Program-made: the position numbers and the translations under genes
DNA from: Theobroma cacao
Taxonomy: Eukaryota > Streptophyta > Magnoliopsida > Malvales > Malvaceae
Assembly (NCBI RefSeq): GCF_000208745.1
Contig: NC_030854.1
Coordinates: forward strand, 38,098,111-38,162,110
Length of the DNA: 64,000 nucleotides
Reading direction: 5' to 3'
In this document: one piece after another, positions 50,201-62,312 of the stretch
How positions within the stretch are numbered: the stretch's first letter is position 1
Layout: each line of letters begins with the position of its first letter
Notes under the pieces: model-generated
The model's database searches: none
The model's input: the letters and a program-made list of their open reading frames with translations, nothing else
What the model was told of the DNA's origin: nothing

Positions 50201-53200
50201 TCCCAGAAGTAACCTGAACAAGATGAGTTTATAGCAAATCAGTGAAGAAATTCTTAGGCCAAACAAGAATTTTGAATGGCAACAACCAACATTTTGCAAA
50301 ATCTCGTTTTTTAGAGGTGCAGTACTTAAGGCAATTCAATGATTACCAGAGTATAGCGAGACAGAGAGAAGGTGAAAATGTTTCATACCTTTTTCCCACG
50401 AGTAAGTGTTAGTCGAATGTGTGTATTATCAAACATTCCATTGGCATTGAGAGTTCTGAAGATAGCCTCTTTGATCTGCAATAATGCCACATGTTACTAA
50501 AATCAACCAATGAACTTCCTTGCAAGTGCAGAAGCAATAGATGCTTGCACAAACAATGGCCATCAACCAATGCCCAATACCATAAAGTGCTGATATTTTA
50601 CAGAAAGTGAATTCAAATTCATCTGCGGATCCTCACCTCATCACGAGTTGGAACATTGTCGAAAGCCAGAGCCTTTGCAGAATCAAACATCCTTGTGAAA
50701 TGAACCAAAAGTATCAGTGAGGACTCATATAGATCTGAAGTTCACATATGTGTCATTTATTCATCTTTTGCCATATGATCACAAATAGGATAAAAGAATG
50801 GGGCCACAAATATGCAGATAATTTTTTTGTTTGAAAATGTGCTAATTAACTAGTATACTACTGCAATTCCTACTAAAGGGAATTCAGAATCTCATGGTTC
50901 CTGGCAACATCCCATAGAAGTAAAGAAGTTATTAGCCTCAAGAAGGGGAAATATTATCTGCTAATTATTTAAAGAAAAATATAAAAGAAAAGAGTAAAAA
51001 GAAACCAAGTGAGCATTACTTCCGTGTTTCACAAAGCACTCAAGACTAATGTCCACATCTCTTAGCAACAGCCACAGAAAATTCAGAGAAATAGACCTAT
51101 AAATGGCAAGCTAAAAAAAAATACAGCATGCTATACCGTGCATTTCTAAGAGTTGTTTATAAAAGCTGCAGAATTTAAAATATACACTCATCAATTAGTA
51201 TAACTAGTCAACTCAGAAAACATAGAAGCATCACTGGCACATCATGCAAGGATACTTTGACCAACTAAGTTGCACAAATCATATGACAGCACTCAGCAAC
51301 AAAACCAAATACAGCTTTTGTTATCTTTTAAGCATTTAGTTTCACCAACCTATCTAAATGCTCTTCAAGCTTAAATATCTTTCCACTGTAAACTCGAAGT
51401 CCTTCCCACACAGCATCACCTCCTTGAACAACTGAATCAAACACTGAAACCTGGTATGCATCTCTCAAGCTAAGAATGAGAAACCTAATGTACCTATGCA
51501 TTAACGCTCATAAAGGAAAGTCAATGAACAACAGATCTATAATGGTTCCATGATTAAGGACCTTTGCACTCTCACGAGGTACAATCTCATCACCAACCCA
51601 AGCCAGCAGCTTCTCATTTTCAGGAACCGGAAGATCAGGAACAGGTAAGGGGGACTTTAGAAGGGATGATGTATGCCTCACATGGCGCCTCAGCATGTTA
51701 TAGAAAGGTAGACTTTGCTCCAACAAGTCATAAAATGAGAAAGGAAATGCCTGAAAACAGATGCAAGATTGGACATAACTATATCAACACTTCATCAATT
51801 ATTCCAATATTTCTGCTTGTAATTATTCCAAGATATAAATTTTTTGAAGTAAAAAAGCATGAACTTTCATTATCTAGGTGATAGATAGATTAGTTCACTA
51901 GACGAAAAGCAAAAAGATTCATGTTAGAGCTTTTAATCCAAGGACAAGGGCCAACTATACTGTCAAAAAAGCACCAATCTGTTTTTCTAAGCCTTTAAAA
52001 CAAGCTTTGATAATTGTTTCTTTCATAAATTAATCTATTTTCAGCACATCAAGCCTTGAAATATAAGATGACTTTATAGATTTAGTTAAGACAGCAACTG
52101 ATTTACAATTCATAATTCAAAATGAAAAGAATGAATAGGTCACATACCCTAGGGTACTTTCTTGTGGGTGTGAAACATGTCGAGTTATGCACACTTTTAT
52201 ACCACCATGGAGCCCATAGACCATCTATCAGTTTTGGACCAGCTTCCCATCTGATCAAGTTTTGACCACCATGATGATGAAATTATTATTTTAGTAGAAA
52301 AGACCAAGTACAAAATAATAGCTTTGAGCGTTAAGTATGAGATATGACTGCATCAAACAGTTATTCTAGTAGAAGTGGAGGTGTTTCCAAAGAAATTTAA
52401 GAAGGGGACACATGCAAGAGAAAGATATGGTCTATAAGAAAGAGATATATCAAGTGTCATGAGATGGCACAGTAATTTTTAACTATTTGACTAAACAATC
52501 CTGGTCAGTCAGCATAAGATTTATTGAGCTAAACTAAGCCATCATTTGAGCAGCTCATCAAGACTGCCATGAATGAGGAAGTTAAGTAACTTGCGCTGCA
52601 GGAAGAGCCAGTAAATGGATTTAAAAGTTTTAGCTTAAAAAAGGTTTCCACGTGCCTGAGCATTGCATTTTGAAAAGGAATATTCAAATCTTCACAAAGA
52701 CCACGTAAAGTAGCCTGCACATCAATAAGATGAATAAATACAAAAAATATGCAGCAATTGTAAATTGAACATACCCGTTGGATATTAAATATATATAAGA
52801 ATAATCTAAGAGAGAACAAGTATGAGATTTCAAGGTTTGAGAAAATAAATAGCTCAATACACTGTAAGATTCATATGCAGTATGATAATAAGCTTTCTGT
52901 GGGTTAACTTATTAGAAAAAATATATAACCTCGGGATTTTGTTGAAGGTCTGCTGCATCAATGACAGGTGGGGGCTTTCCCAATGCACAGAGCTCACTGT
53001 ATATAGAAACTAGTTCTCCCAAACCTAACTCAAGAATGGATGGAGGCACAACCTTGTCAAAGGATGGCTGACAAGACAATAAACAAATCATAAAAAAATC
53101 AGTGAATAACGGCAGAGATAACAAAAGTTAGTACATTAAGCACTAAGCCTAAAATTATCAATCTTGGTTTAGTATAAGCTCTCAAGAGAATAATATTTCC

Positions 53201-56048
53201 AATGCCTTTATTAACACATGAAGTTCATTTCTAAAAAAATAGAATTTACTATTTACATGCGTGATACCTTTAGTTTACTTATATAATTTCTTTATCTGAG
53301 TGAAGTGAGATAGATATGTGTTTTCAAACGGCTTACCAGTACAGCAACAGGATTTCTTATCAGTATAAAGTGTTTTCCTTTCTGCAGCAAGTCAATTGGC
53401 AAACCAGGTACCCGTTGCTTTGCTATATGCTGTTTGCAAAGAGAGGGAAATTAATTTATAAAATATCAACTCAAAGATCAAATTTTCTACCTTTGATAAC
53501 CAAGAGTTAGATCTCAGAATCTGCTGATGCTTTCCACTATACATTTCTCTCAATTTTACTGGAATTAGAATATTTAAGGAAAAAGCCAAAGTCGACCTAT
53601 AAAACCCATGAAACCTTCTTTCATTGAAAGTCAACACACTTTTGTATGTAAAACATACTTAGAATAGAGTCAGACTTTTAATCTAACATGCACAGTTGAA
53701 ACATTAATTATACCAGAACAAATTAATATAACTTAAAAAATTAACTCCTTTGAAATCAATATATTCCCAAAGGAACAAAAATAATTCTAGTTTTCTTAAG
53801 CAAAGCCATACAATTCAACATAAATATTTGAAAAAAGAAAAATTAGCAGCAATCAATGCTTAGCAGAATTTACTTGGAAATAAAAATTCTCTGGAGTGGA
53901 CTTATGCTTGCTAGATGGAAAAACGTATAGGTTACCTTACAAAAACGATACTTCTTTCCTCCTGGACCATAAATTATCTCTTTCACAACTTTATTACCAT
54001 CGCATTCCTATTCCAAAAAATATTTATAAGAGGGAGATGATAAGAGCAAGTGAAAGAAAGCATACATAGAGGGGAACCAGAAACAGAAAAGACATTGTTT
54101 ATATTGAAAGGATCAGACGTAAGAAACAGAATGCAATAGGTTTCCCAAAGCAAAGATAAAAAGAAAGTAGCATTCTGCATGATTACAGAGTAATTGGAGC
54201 AAAGCACATAACCCATTTCTAACATATTATGCTGTAGAAAATAACAACTCCCATTCAGACCTTCCAGTTGCCATTTTTTATTTCTGATCTAAATAGAGAT
54301 GAAACAGTGAATTCAATTTGGGGCAGCATCCCCCATTTTAAAAAGGGTAATTTCAGTGGTACTAGAGTTGGTCATCTGACTTCTCTAGAAAGTTAAAGGT
54401 CGATCAGTTTGATTGGGTTAATGTTGGGCACCTTCCTAAGGTGATGCAACATAAATCTCATGTGGACTTTCTCCTTTTCATCCATATATTTCACAGCTTG
54501 TCCCATAATAATGTCAATAAAATTATTCAGAGAAATAAAATTAAAAGATATTTGGTCTTTCAAACATAATTAAAGTCAACATCTCCAAGGAACTTTAATC
54601 ACATAAGGCATAACATCTCTGTTTTAAGGAAAATAAAAATAATGCTCCAATAAAGTGAAAAATTTAAGATCTAAACTATTTTTTTCCATCTTAAAAAGTA
54701 AGGAAGGAAGCAAAAAGTAGAAAATATTGGTTAAGCTTATGTGACATACCATCTTAGATAGAAGCTCTTCACGGTAGGGCCTTTCAACACCGGTCACATT
54801 TAGAAAAGTTCCATAGAGGGGCTCATCCAGCACTTCTATGTCATCCCTCTAAGAATAGCAGAAAATGAAACCATTAATAAGTGCATATCACCAAAGAACG
54901 AGGCAAACATCTACCTTTTGGCAAACTGAGAAACTTGTTTACAAAATTATGGCTTCACCATCGAGCACTGTCCCTAGAGTAGACTCACAGACTTAACCCA
55001 GTTTTGAGATTCATATTAATATTTTATAGTTACCGAAACAATACAAACCTTTCAATGCTCCATAAGTTTCTGAAAAATTATAGCTCAGACCATAAGATAG
55101 GACCCCATCTAGTTCAACTAAATACAAGTTTACCCAAACATACTGCAACTAGTTTGTTAGATTTTAGAAGAACGCCAAGATTTTCATATTCACAAAGCAA
55201 ACTAATGGCCAAAATCTAACCAAATCCCATTCCCACATCAAAACACAAGAATGAAAACCCAAGAACCAGTAGGATCATTATTCAGTTGAATTCTGATCAA
55301 ACTGACAAGTAGAGCACAGTAACTTGTTTCAAAAACTTGAAGATACCAGTATTCCAGTAGTAAAAATCATGATCAATTACCATAATCCACCAAACAGTGA
55401 GATTTGCACAGTCTAGATAACTAAATTATTTCATCCCTAATAAAAATAATCCATTTCACTATTGTTTCAACTTCTTCATAAGCAAAGAAATAATCAGAAA
55501 TCAGAACACAACAAAACTAATGGGTTAATTACAAAGGGATCCATAGTTCCATTTTGTCAGAAACCCCATATTAGAAAACAAGTAAGATTCAAACTTTACT
55601 CTCATCTTCCTCATTCTTCGTAAAATTTATCAGCAACCAATCACATTACCAGAAGTAGAATACACCAGAACGATTTCATCAAGGTTGCATCTTCTCAATA
55701 ACCCACATGTTAAATAAAAAGCAAGTTTCAAATTTTACTCTCATCTTCTTCGTTCTTTCCCAACTTTCTCAGCAATGTCATCGGGTACTTATAATTCAAT
55801 CTAAAGTTCCAATTTCAAACCAACCCATATATTATATCACAAGAAAGATTCAGAATTTACTTTCATTTTCTTCACTTTTTCCCCTCAACTTTCTCACCTG
55901 CCAATCATCGAACCCAGAAAATTAAAAAAAAAAAAACAAAAAACATTGGTGTTACCTGAGCAAAAGAGTACATGAGACTAGTACTGAGTGATCTTGGAGC
56001 AGACCATGAGTGGATAACCTCAATTTCTTCTTGCTTTTGGTCTCCCAT
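47263..56048 (-). CDS. Sulfotransferase-like / class IV aminotransferase fusion (branched-chain aminotransferase-like)
   Basis: Nineteen exons on the minus strand join in frame to 560 residues: 56048-55956, 54848-54750, 54007-53936, 53429-53337, 53067-52930, 52714-52656, 52250-52148, 51750-51562, 51450-51350, 50691-50637, 50475-50389, 50213-50162, 49938-49853, 49653-49600, 49148-49065, 48853-48782, 48190-48110, 47571-47536, 47391-47263. Residues 1-250 look like a P-loop sulfotransferase fold, with [12 protein letters not shown] (16-27) and ILIRNP (110-115) in the places of the two PAPS-binding loops. Residues 265-550 are a fold-type IV PLP enzyme. Lys414 in LDSKIHHNN is the expected Schiff-base lysine, and SETNATNIF (448-456) is the cofactor-phosphate motif. 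The family is known in plants (AT3G05190, AT5G27410), but its substrate is not settled. Introns up to about 1.1 kb hold no other gene. Confidence 0.9.
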
Positions 56049-57195
56049 TTCTGTTAGATATGGCTAAGGACAATGGTCTACTGTGTAAAGAAATGATTCT
56101 AGAGAAGTTGAGGATAATCAGCAGAGAAAAGAATCCTTTTTTATTATGCTGAGTGGCAGCTGTCATGGGAATAGATAATGCAGCTACACTGCAATGATTG
56201 CATAAGTAGAAACCAACCTCGTTCAGGTGAAAAAAGAAAAAGCCAGTGCATGAAAAGCTGGAGAAGAGTAAACGTAGGAACCCATTAAGTAAATTTGAGT
56301 AATTAATAGGGAGGTTTTCCATTTCTGGAAGTTATTATTAAGTTTTGTCGTCAAATTTCAACTTTGAGAAATCAATATTCTCCCTTCTCTGTTATTAACT
56401 ATGAACAACTTTAGTACAAGATTGCGTATAAAAGCTATTGAGAATCAATAACATCATGCCACCTTCATGTTTTATAGTTGTGTTTTCATGAAAGTGGAAC
56501 CCGCAAATTGTTGAAAGTTGCTAAAGTTCTCTTTTGAAGGAAAAAAAAGAACAACTTCAAGATAACTATGAAAATTGGATAAGCATAGTCATTGGTTTCA
56601 ACAAAGCCTATATTACACTCGGTAATTTTGGTCACAACAGTTATGTGTTTTGAACAGGTTAAATTTACTTAATCTATTTAATAATTATTTAATCATTTAA
56701 TTAATCAAGTTATGATTTCGATTATTTGACTTATATAATTTATTTATAAACTTATTTAATACGAACTTAAATAGATTAATCATGTTAATAGTATTTAAAT
56801 AAAATGTTAAATAAATTTTCAATCATATCATGTCTTATAAATTTTAATTCAATCGTATTGTGTCATACAGCATGTTTAATAAACATTTCTTTATATATGT
56901 ATTTAAATTGTAAACATTTTGTGTTCATAATTATTTATATAATTATTAATACCTTATATTTATATTTCGAGGTTCGAGGAGAGAGAGAGAGGAGTCTAGT
57001 ATAACATAAATGTGAGCATTTTTTTTAAAAGATATTTCACTTCATTACAAGATTTGCACAACTTCCAAAGCAGTTGCACATTACAACATGCCAAAACCTA
57101 CTCCCTCTCTCTGCACCCCCAGTGTAAAAAAACCAAAAAAAAAAAAAGTTGAATTTTTAGGGGAGCAAATCAGCAAGAGAGATATAGGGATCTAG
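56049..57195. other. Spacer between the aminotransferase-like and FAM86-like genes
   Basis: This holds the aminotransferase 5' flank and, at its far end, the FAM86-like 3' flank; the genes are head to tail. The middle (56640-56975) is an old AT-rich repeat. A GA run lies at about 56977-56992. Confidence 0.5.
56640..56975. repeat. Dispersed AT-rich repeat, copy 2
   Basis: This shares ordered words with 13330-13720 in the same orientation (ttaatcatgttaat, atcgtattgtgt, tatgtatttaaa, attattaata). The class is not identified and the borders are approximate. Confidence 0.35.
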
Positions 57196-60100
57196 TTATT
57201 TAGATGTAACAGTAAACAACCTTATGCTTGAACGATCATATGACCTCATATAAGGAAGCAAATCAAGGGGCCTTAGTGTACTTGTTAGGTCTGAGATTGT
57301 AAGATTAGCCTGGTCTGCTAGTGCAAGAAAATGATTGAATGTATCGATGTTCCGAATGACAGAAGCAATGTATGCAACTGGGTCTGCCCTTGATCCAAGA
57401 CTGGCAGCATTGTTGACTCCAGTGATACTGATGTCATAAGCATGAGAATTAGATGAATCTGAACCGTGGGCATTGAGAACTTGTCCTTGGCTGGAACTGT
57501 TTGCTTTACCATCTGCACATGTGACTTCGGTTGAAGAGTTCCGGAAACTTCCTTTCTGATTCTTGTCACATGACTTCTTTTTACTCAAAAGAATGGCCAG
57601 TACTCGAATAAGATGTGGAAGACAAGATGGATCGTAAATAACATCTGCGCCTAGACTGCAGAAGGAAATATTAATAAAATGGTAATGGATAAGGAAAGAG
57701 GATAAGGAGCAAGGATTGCTTCGATCTTACAACTTTCACACCATTATTTTTTAACTAACAATTGACCAGGAATTGTATTAGATAATGTAGGTTTATTGAC
57801 CAATACCGTTCTTTAAATTGCGTACCGTATTCATAGTAGAATACAGGCACAACCTTTGCTATTCCAATCAATAAAATAGTATAGATTAAAAGATAAACAG
57901 CATACTCACATAATTTCTGGCATGAATTCTTGGAGTTCCTTTTCAGATGCGGATTCCCAAGGCAGATGAATGCATTTAACCTAAGATAAACAATTTATTT
58001 CAGCTTTGGTTGTGCTGCAATAATTCTCTTTTCGTTTAATTACACGGTTTTAAACGACTAAGGTTTCCACACAAAGAATGATCTGTTCAGTGCAGCAACA
58101 AAATCAGCAAAAAAGAGCCTCAAATGCCTATATTTGATGCACAAATTTTAAATTACTTTCATCAGTTTATCATGATAAAAAGTCCAAAGGAATAAATGGT
58201 TTTACGGGGTTCAAGTCAAAGATTTAGCTGGTTGATGTGTCTGGAAAGTATGTATAAGAAGCACCAAGAAAATTATGCATTGAGAATGACAAGGTTTCAA
58301 GACATTGGATCCCTAAAATATGACATTCAAACTACAATGATTCGACAAACAATTCATCTGGTTATTTACATGAGAATGAATTTCCATCCATGTTGGACCT
58401 TTGAGATGGACCACTATAGTTCCATTATCACTGAGAATAACATAAAACTTATTGGCACTTCCCTTCTTTTCATAGATACGATTCATAAGCACTTCAGATT
58501 AAGGGTCTAAATCCAGGAATACTGTAATAGAATCAACAACAATAAACATAATAATCTGATGTTCGCACAAGGAACAAAAACATAATAATCGGATGTTTGC
58601 ACAAGGAACGTGACAAGGTATGAAATACTCATGACGAAAACTCACCAATTTTGGATTTTCAGTACTTGTTTCTGGCAAATCAGTTTCTGTATTGATGTGG
58701 TTCATCTCCAAATTAAACTTCATGTTAGCTAAAGTTGACAAGTCACCATCACTTAATATCACCTGCACCAGGTAAAAAACACCAGGGAACACAAAGCATG
58801 CTAATTCCAACTTCAATTTTAATCCCATTAACAGTTAAGCAGAAAAAGTAATTTCAGTGGCATTTGCAGCAAAATAACAGCCAAGAAAATGAGAGATTAA
58901 CTAACACTAACAACTACTAAACTGCATTTAGGTCTGAGAATGCATATTAGTTTGATGGCAGTACAACCCAAGTAGAAAGATTATTTAGATCTTTTCTAGA
59001 TCATGTTGACAAGGTTTCTAGTTCAATTATCATTCAGCAAAGCAGATGCTTAACTTTATAAGTTGCAAGTCGCAACAAAGCAATAAATATTAGGAAAATG
59101 TGTGATTCATTTACAATTATGCAACACGTGTAGATCATTTTCTAATATACTACTCAATTACATAACAAACCTTGGAGGCTTTTACATAAGCAAGACAAAT
59201 TCCAACCAAACCAACACCCGATCCAACCTGTTGTTTAATAATAAAACACCTACAGTAAATAGAAAATCAAATTTGAGATGATACACAGCCTACCAGAATA
59301 TATGAAGTAACTTACCTCAAAACATGATTTCCCGAAGAAAATATGTGGAAAAGAAAGTATCAACTCTGATAGGAAAAGACAGGAGGGCCAAATCGAACAC
59401 CTGTATAAACCAAAGCCATTACAAACTAATTCATCTTAGTTTACAAGCTAAACCAAAGAAAGTGGGAAAAAAAATGTAATTATGATATGCATAACTGAAA
59501 CCAAATGCACATGCAAAATGCAAATAGTCAACAATCGGCAAATTGTCAACTTTCTGTGAGCAGTTGATCAGTTCTTTCAAGAAGCAATTCACCTAATCAC
59601 TATTCAGATGTTGAGCATCCAAAAATAGACGAAATTCCAGAGAAGTTGGGAATGGAACTGAGCTAATGCGCAGAAGAAATATCTAAAGAGGGCAACAATG
59701 AGTGAAGGCATTTTCCAAAGACTGATTGCCATTCATTGCTCTGCAGTGGGGTAGGGATATCGCATTCTGTTCACAGCAGAGTATGAGAAAGTAAGAGAGA
59801 GGAGTCACATCCATTTGAGAAAACAACAGTTTTGAAAGCTTAAGTTGAGCTTGTGCACAACACTTGATACTCTATCAAAACCATTGATATTTCTCCCTGT
59901 CCACAGCCACCAACATCAAACCTAATGTAAGTGCTCAGCAAACGACCCACCTCAACCTCACCAGTTCTAAAAACTTCATATCATCACATATCATAAACAG
60001 AAACAGTTTTCTTGTTTATGATGACGAAAACTGCAATGGTTTCGAAAATACAACATGCAAGATTAGAATCACAGATCAAATACGAACTAACTAAACATAC

Positions 60101-60941
60101 CCTGTATCTCCCTCGAGCATGTTGAGTGAACATTGCAGCTCGACCACTAGATTCCTCGAACTTGGACAACTTGAGAGTTCAACACAATCTATATGCATCC
60201 AGTCAGTAATCAAATATCAGTCAATGCAAATAAAGCTAAAAAAAACCTGACAACCAGCAAGAAACTAGTACTATCTCTTACCAGCATGAAAAAGAAAAGA
60301 AATGCATTTCAGGATCCTCCCAGTTTCTTTGAACAAATTAAAATCCTAGAAAACAAGAAATTCCATCAAAAACAATGAAAGTTCCACTAATAAGAAAGTT
60401 CGCAAAGCAATGCAAAACCCCATTGGGCCAAAATCTTTACCTTGGAAGAAGTCATGTAGGGAACATACTCTTCATATAAATCATCCGACACATAGCCATT
60501 TCTTGACTCAACCTCTGTAATAATCTTCTTCAAAAACTTCTTCATGTATTCATTGCCTTTTCCTATCTGAAAAATTCACAAAAAAAAAAAACCTTAAGCC
60601 AGGTTTATTGAACTGAAATTCCCATCATCCAAGAAAATAAATAAAACTCACAGAGAAATCTAGACACTCATTACAAATGAATGTTTGCACTTCATCTGTA
60701 ATCTTTCCTCCTCCACATTCCCTACCAAATAAAGCTAAGCTGATTAAATTCATAACATAAACAAGAAGAAAAGGAAAAGACTAAGTTGAGCTGCGGCGGT
60801 AAAAGCTAAAATGCGGCCGGGTTTATGGAAAACAAACCTCGCTAAACTGAGCAGAGTATCGGTGGTTTCCATGGCGAGGAAAGCGGAAAGCAGGTGGAGA
60901 CCCGGAGGAGCCTTCGGATCCAGCTCTCGTTCCGCCATCAT
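57196..60941 (-). CDS. FAM86-family protein lysine methyltransferase (EEF2KMT-like)
   Basis: Ten exons on the minus strand (60941-60838, 60721-60652, 60566-60441, 60345-60282, 60188-60101, 59400-59316, 59227-59171, 58762-58646, 57980-57910, 57655-57196) join in frame to 413 residues. It is a seven-beta-strand SAM-dependent methyltransferase. Motif I is FEVGSGVGLVGICLA (178-192), the acidic post-I stretch is LSDGD (201-205), and ADVIYDPSCL (264-273) carries the DxxY motif of the protein-lysine methyltransferase group. The N-terminal half and NMLEGDTGCSIWPS are typical of FAM86. In yeast and human this family (Efm3/EEF2KMT) methylates elongation factor 2; the plant target is inferred. The first ATG at 60941 opens the frame. 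Exon 5 must be read in the frame giving SSRNLVVELQ, not the overlapping longer open frame at 59984-60169. The Arabidopsis counterpart I recall is AT5G27400. Confidence 0.88.
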
Positions 60942-62257
60942 TGACACGTACTTTTGGGTCGGGTTTTTTTGGAGGTTTAAGATTTTACAGCCAGAAAGAA
61001 GATGTCCCAGCCCATTTGGCCCAATTTCTAAATGGTTTGTCAGGGTTGGCCCAGTTTGTCTGAAATAAAATCGAACTATTTTACTTGCTCTTTTTCAATT
61101 ATTATATTATTTATAAGTGAACACTTCCTCCAAATCTTTTTAATTTTTTAGACACTTAAATGCTCATAAATATATTTTTCGTGAATTTTTTTATAATAAA
61201 AATATTGAACATCTATATTATGAAACAAAATTTCAAAATTTAATATAAAATTTATTAAAATAATCCAAATTTTTATTTTAATTTTCGTGAAAATGAAAGA
61301 GTTAAACATTTGGTGACAAATTGGCTATTTTCTTTTGATACAATATTAAGTTTAAGAAAACTTTTTTTTGGTCATATTTCTTATTTTTAATTTATGAATT
61401 TCATATCAGTTATGGATGTGATTGTTATCATATATATAAAAGTTTAAATCAATCATTATTAATAACTTAATCTTAAATTTTTGAAAATTACGTGGTTTTG
61501 ATTTGAAAAGTTATTGAATCGGTGGTGTTGAGTTAAAATTGGTATAAGAATTAAGGTGGTTCGGGTGACAAAATCAAAATCCAAAATGTCAGTCACGGAT
61601 TGACACCTTCTGATTTCTCTCTTCCTCCTCTTTAGTAATTTTTCAAAAATTCTATTGTTTTTCTCCAAAATTAAAAAAATAAAAAAATTTGAAAGGAATC
61701 AGAAAATGATTTTTTTTTGCGATTTTGACAATTGGCAAAATCATTTGACATTTTGCTTCTGTCACGTGGATAAAAAAATTAATTAAATATTAAATTAAAA
61801 TAATGTATAATTTTTATTAAAATTAAAATTTATTTGATTTAAAATAAAAATTTAATAATTTAATTTTTTATAATTAAAAAAATTTAACCTCTACCCTTTT
61901 AACCAGAACATCATACCGCACAAAAAGTTGAACCATAGTTCGATTTGTCCCTATCATCCTTCCGCAGGGGAAGGCTATAGTTCCAATTTTACCGGATCTC
62001 GTTTGTTACAACAACTGCTAAAATTTTGAGCTAATACAGGTCAACATTGTGCCCATGGTTTTGTTAGCTTGCATTCCCATTTAAACGAGTAAGCGAAAAA
62101 ATACTGGTTTTTGCCCTAGACTGTATATTTGATTGATACAATACGCTAACTTGGAAACATTCTCACTCAGCGGACTGTACAACGTGTTTGACCTTTTTCC
62201 CGTAAACCATGTTTGACTGCATTTATCTCTATATATCAACAGCTTCTTTGCAGCAAA
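60942..62257. other. Divergent spacer between the FAM86-like and RING-H2 genes
   Basis: The two genes are transcribed away from each other, so promoters lie at both ends. The middle is AT-rich; 61119-61320 resembles the MITE at 23060-23313 in parts (agacactt-aaatg against agacatttaat, ttaattttcgtgaaaat against ttaattttcatgaaaat). No gene is seen. Confidence 0.45.
62228..62240 (+). promoter_or_regulatory. TATA box of the RING-H2 gene
   Basis: The sequence tctatatatc lies about 75-80 bases before the ATG at 62313, a normal plant spacing if the leader is short. Confidence 0.5.
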
Positions 62258-62299
62258 ATGCTTCAAATTGCCTTCTGGATCGCCATTGCTTCCCACTAA
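62258..62299 (+). other. Possible upstream ORF before the RING-H2 start
   Basis: An out-of-frame ATG opens a 13-codon frame ending TAA at 62299, 13 bases before the main ATG. It matters only if transcription starts upstream of 62258. Confidence 0.3.
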
Positions 62300-62312
62300 T
62301 TTCTCAGAAGCT

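Noticed and set aside
59984..60169. Minus-strand frame starting MSKFEESSGRAAMF
   Set aside because: It overlaps FAM86 exon 5 in the wrong frame; only the other frame gives the conserved NLVVELQ and MLEGDTGCSIWPS and joins both neighbours.
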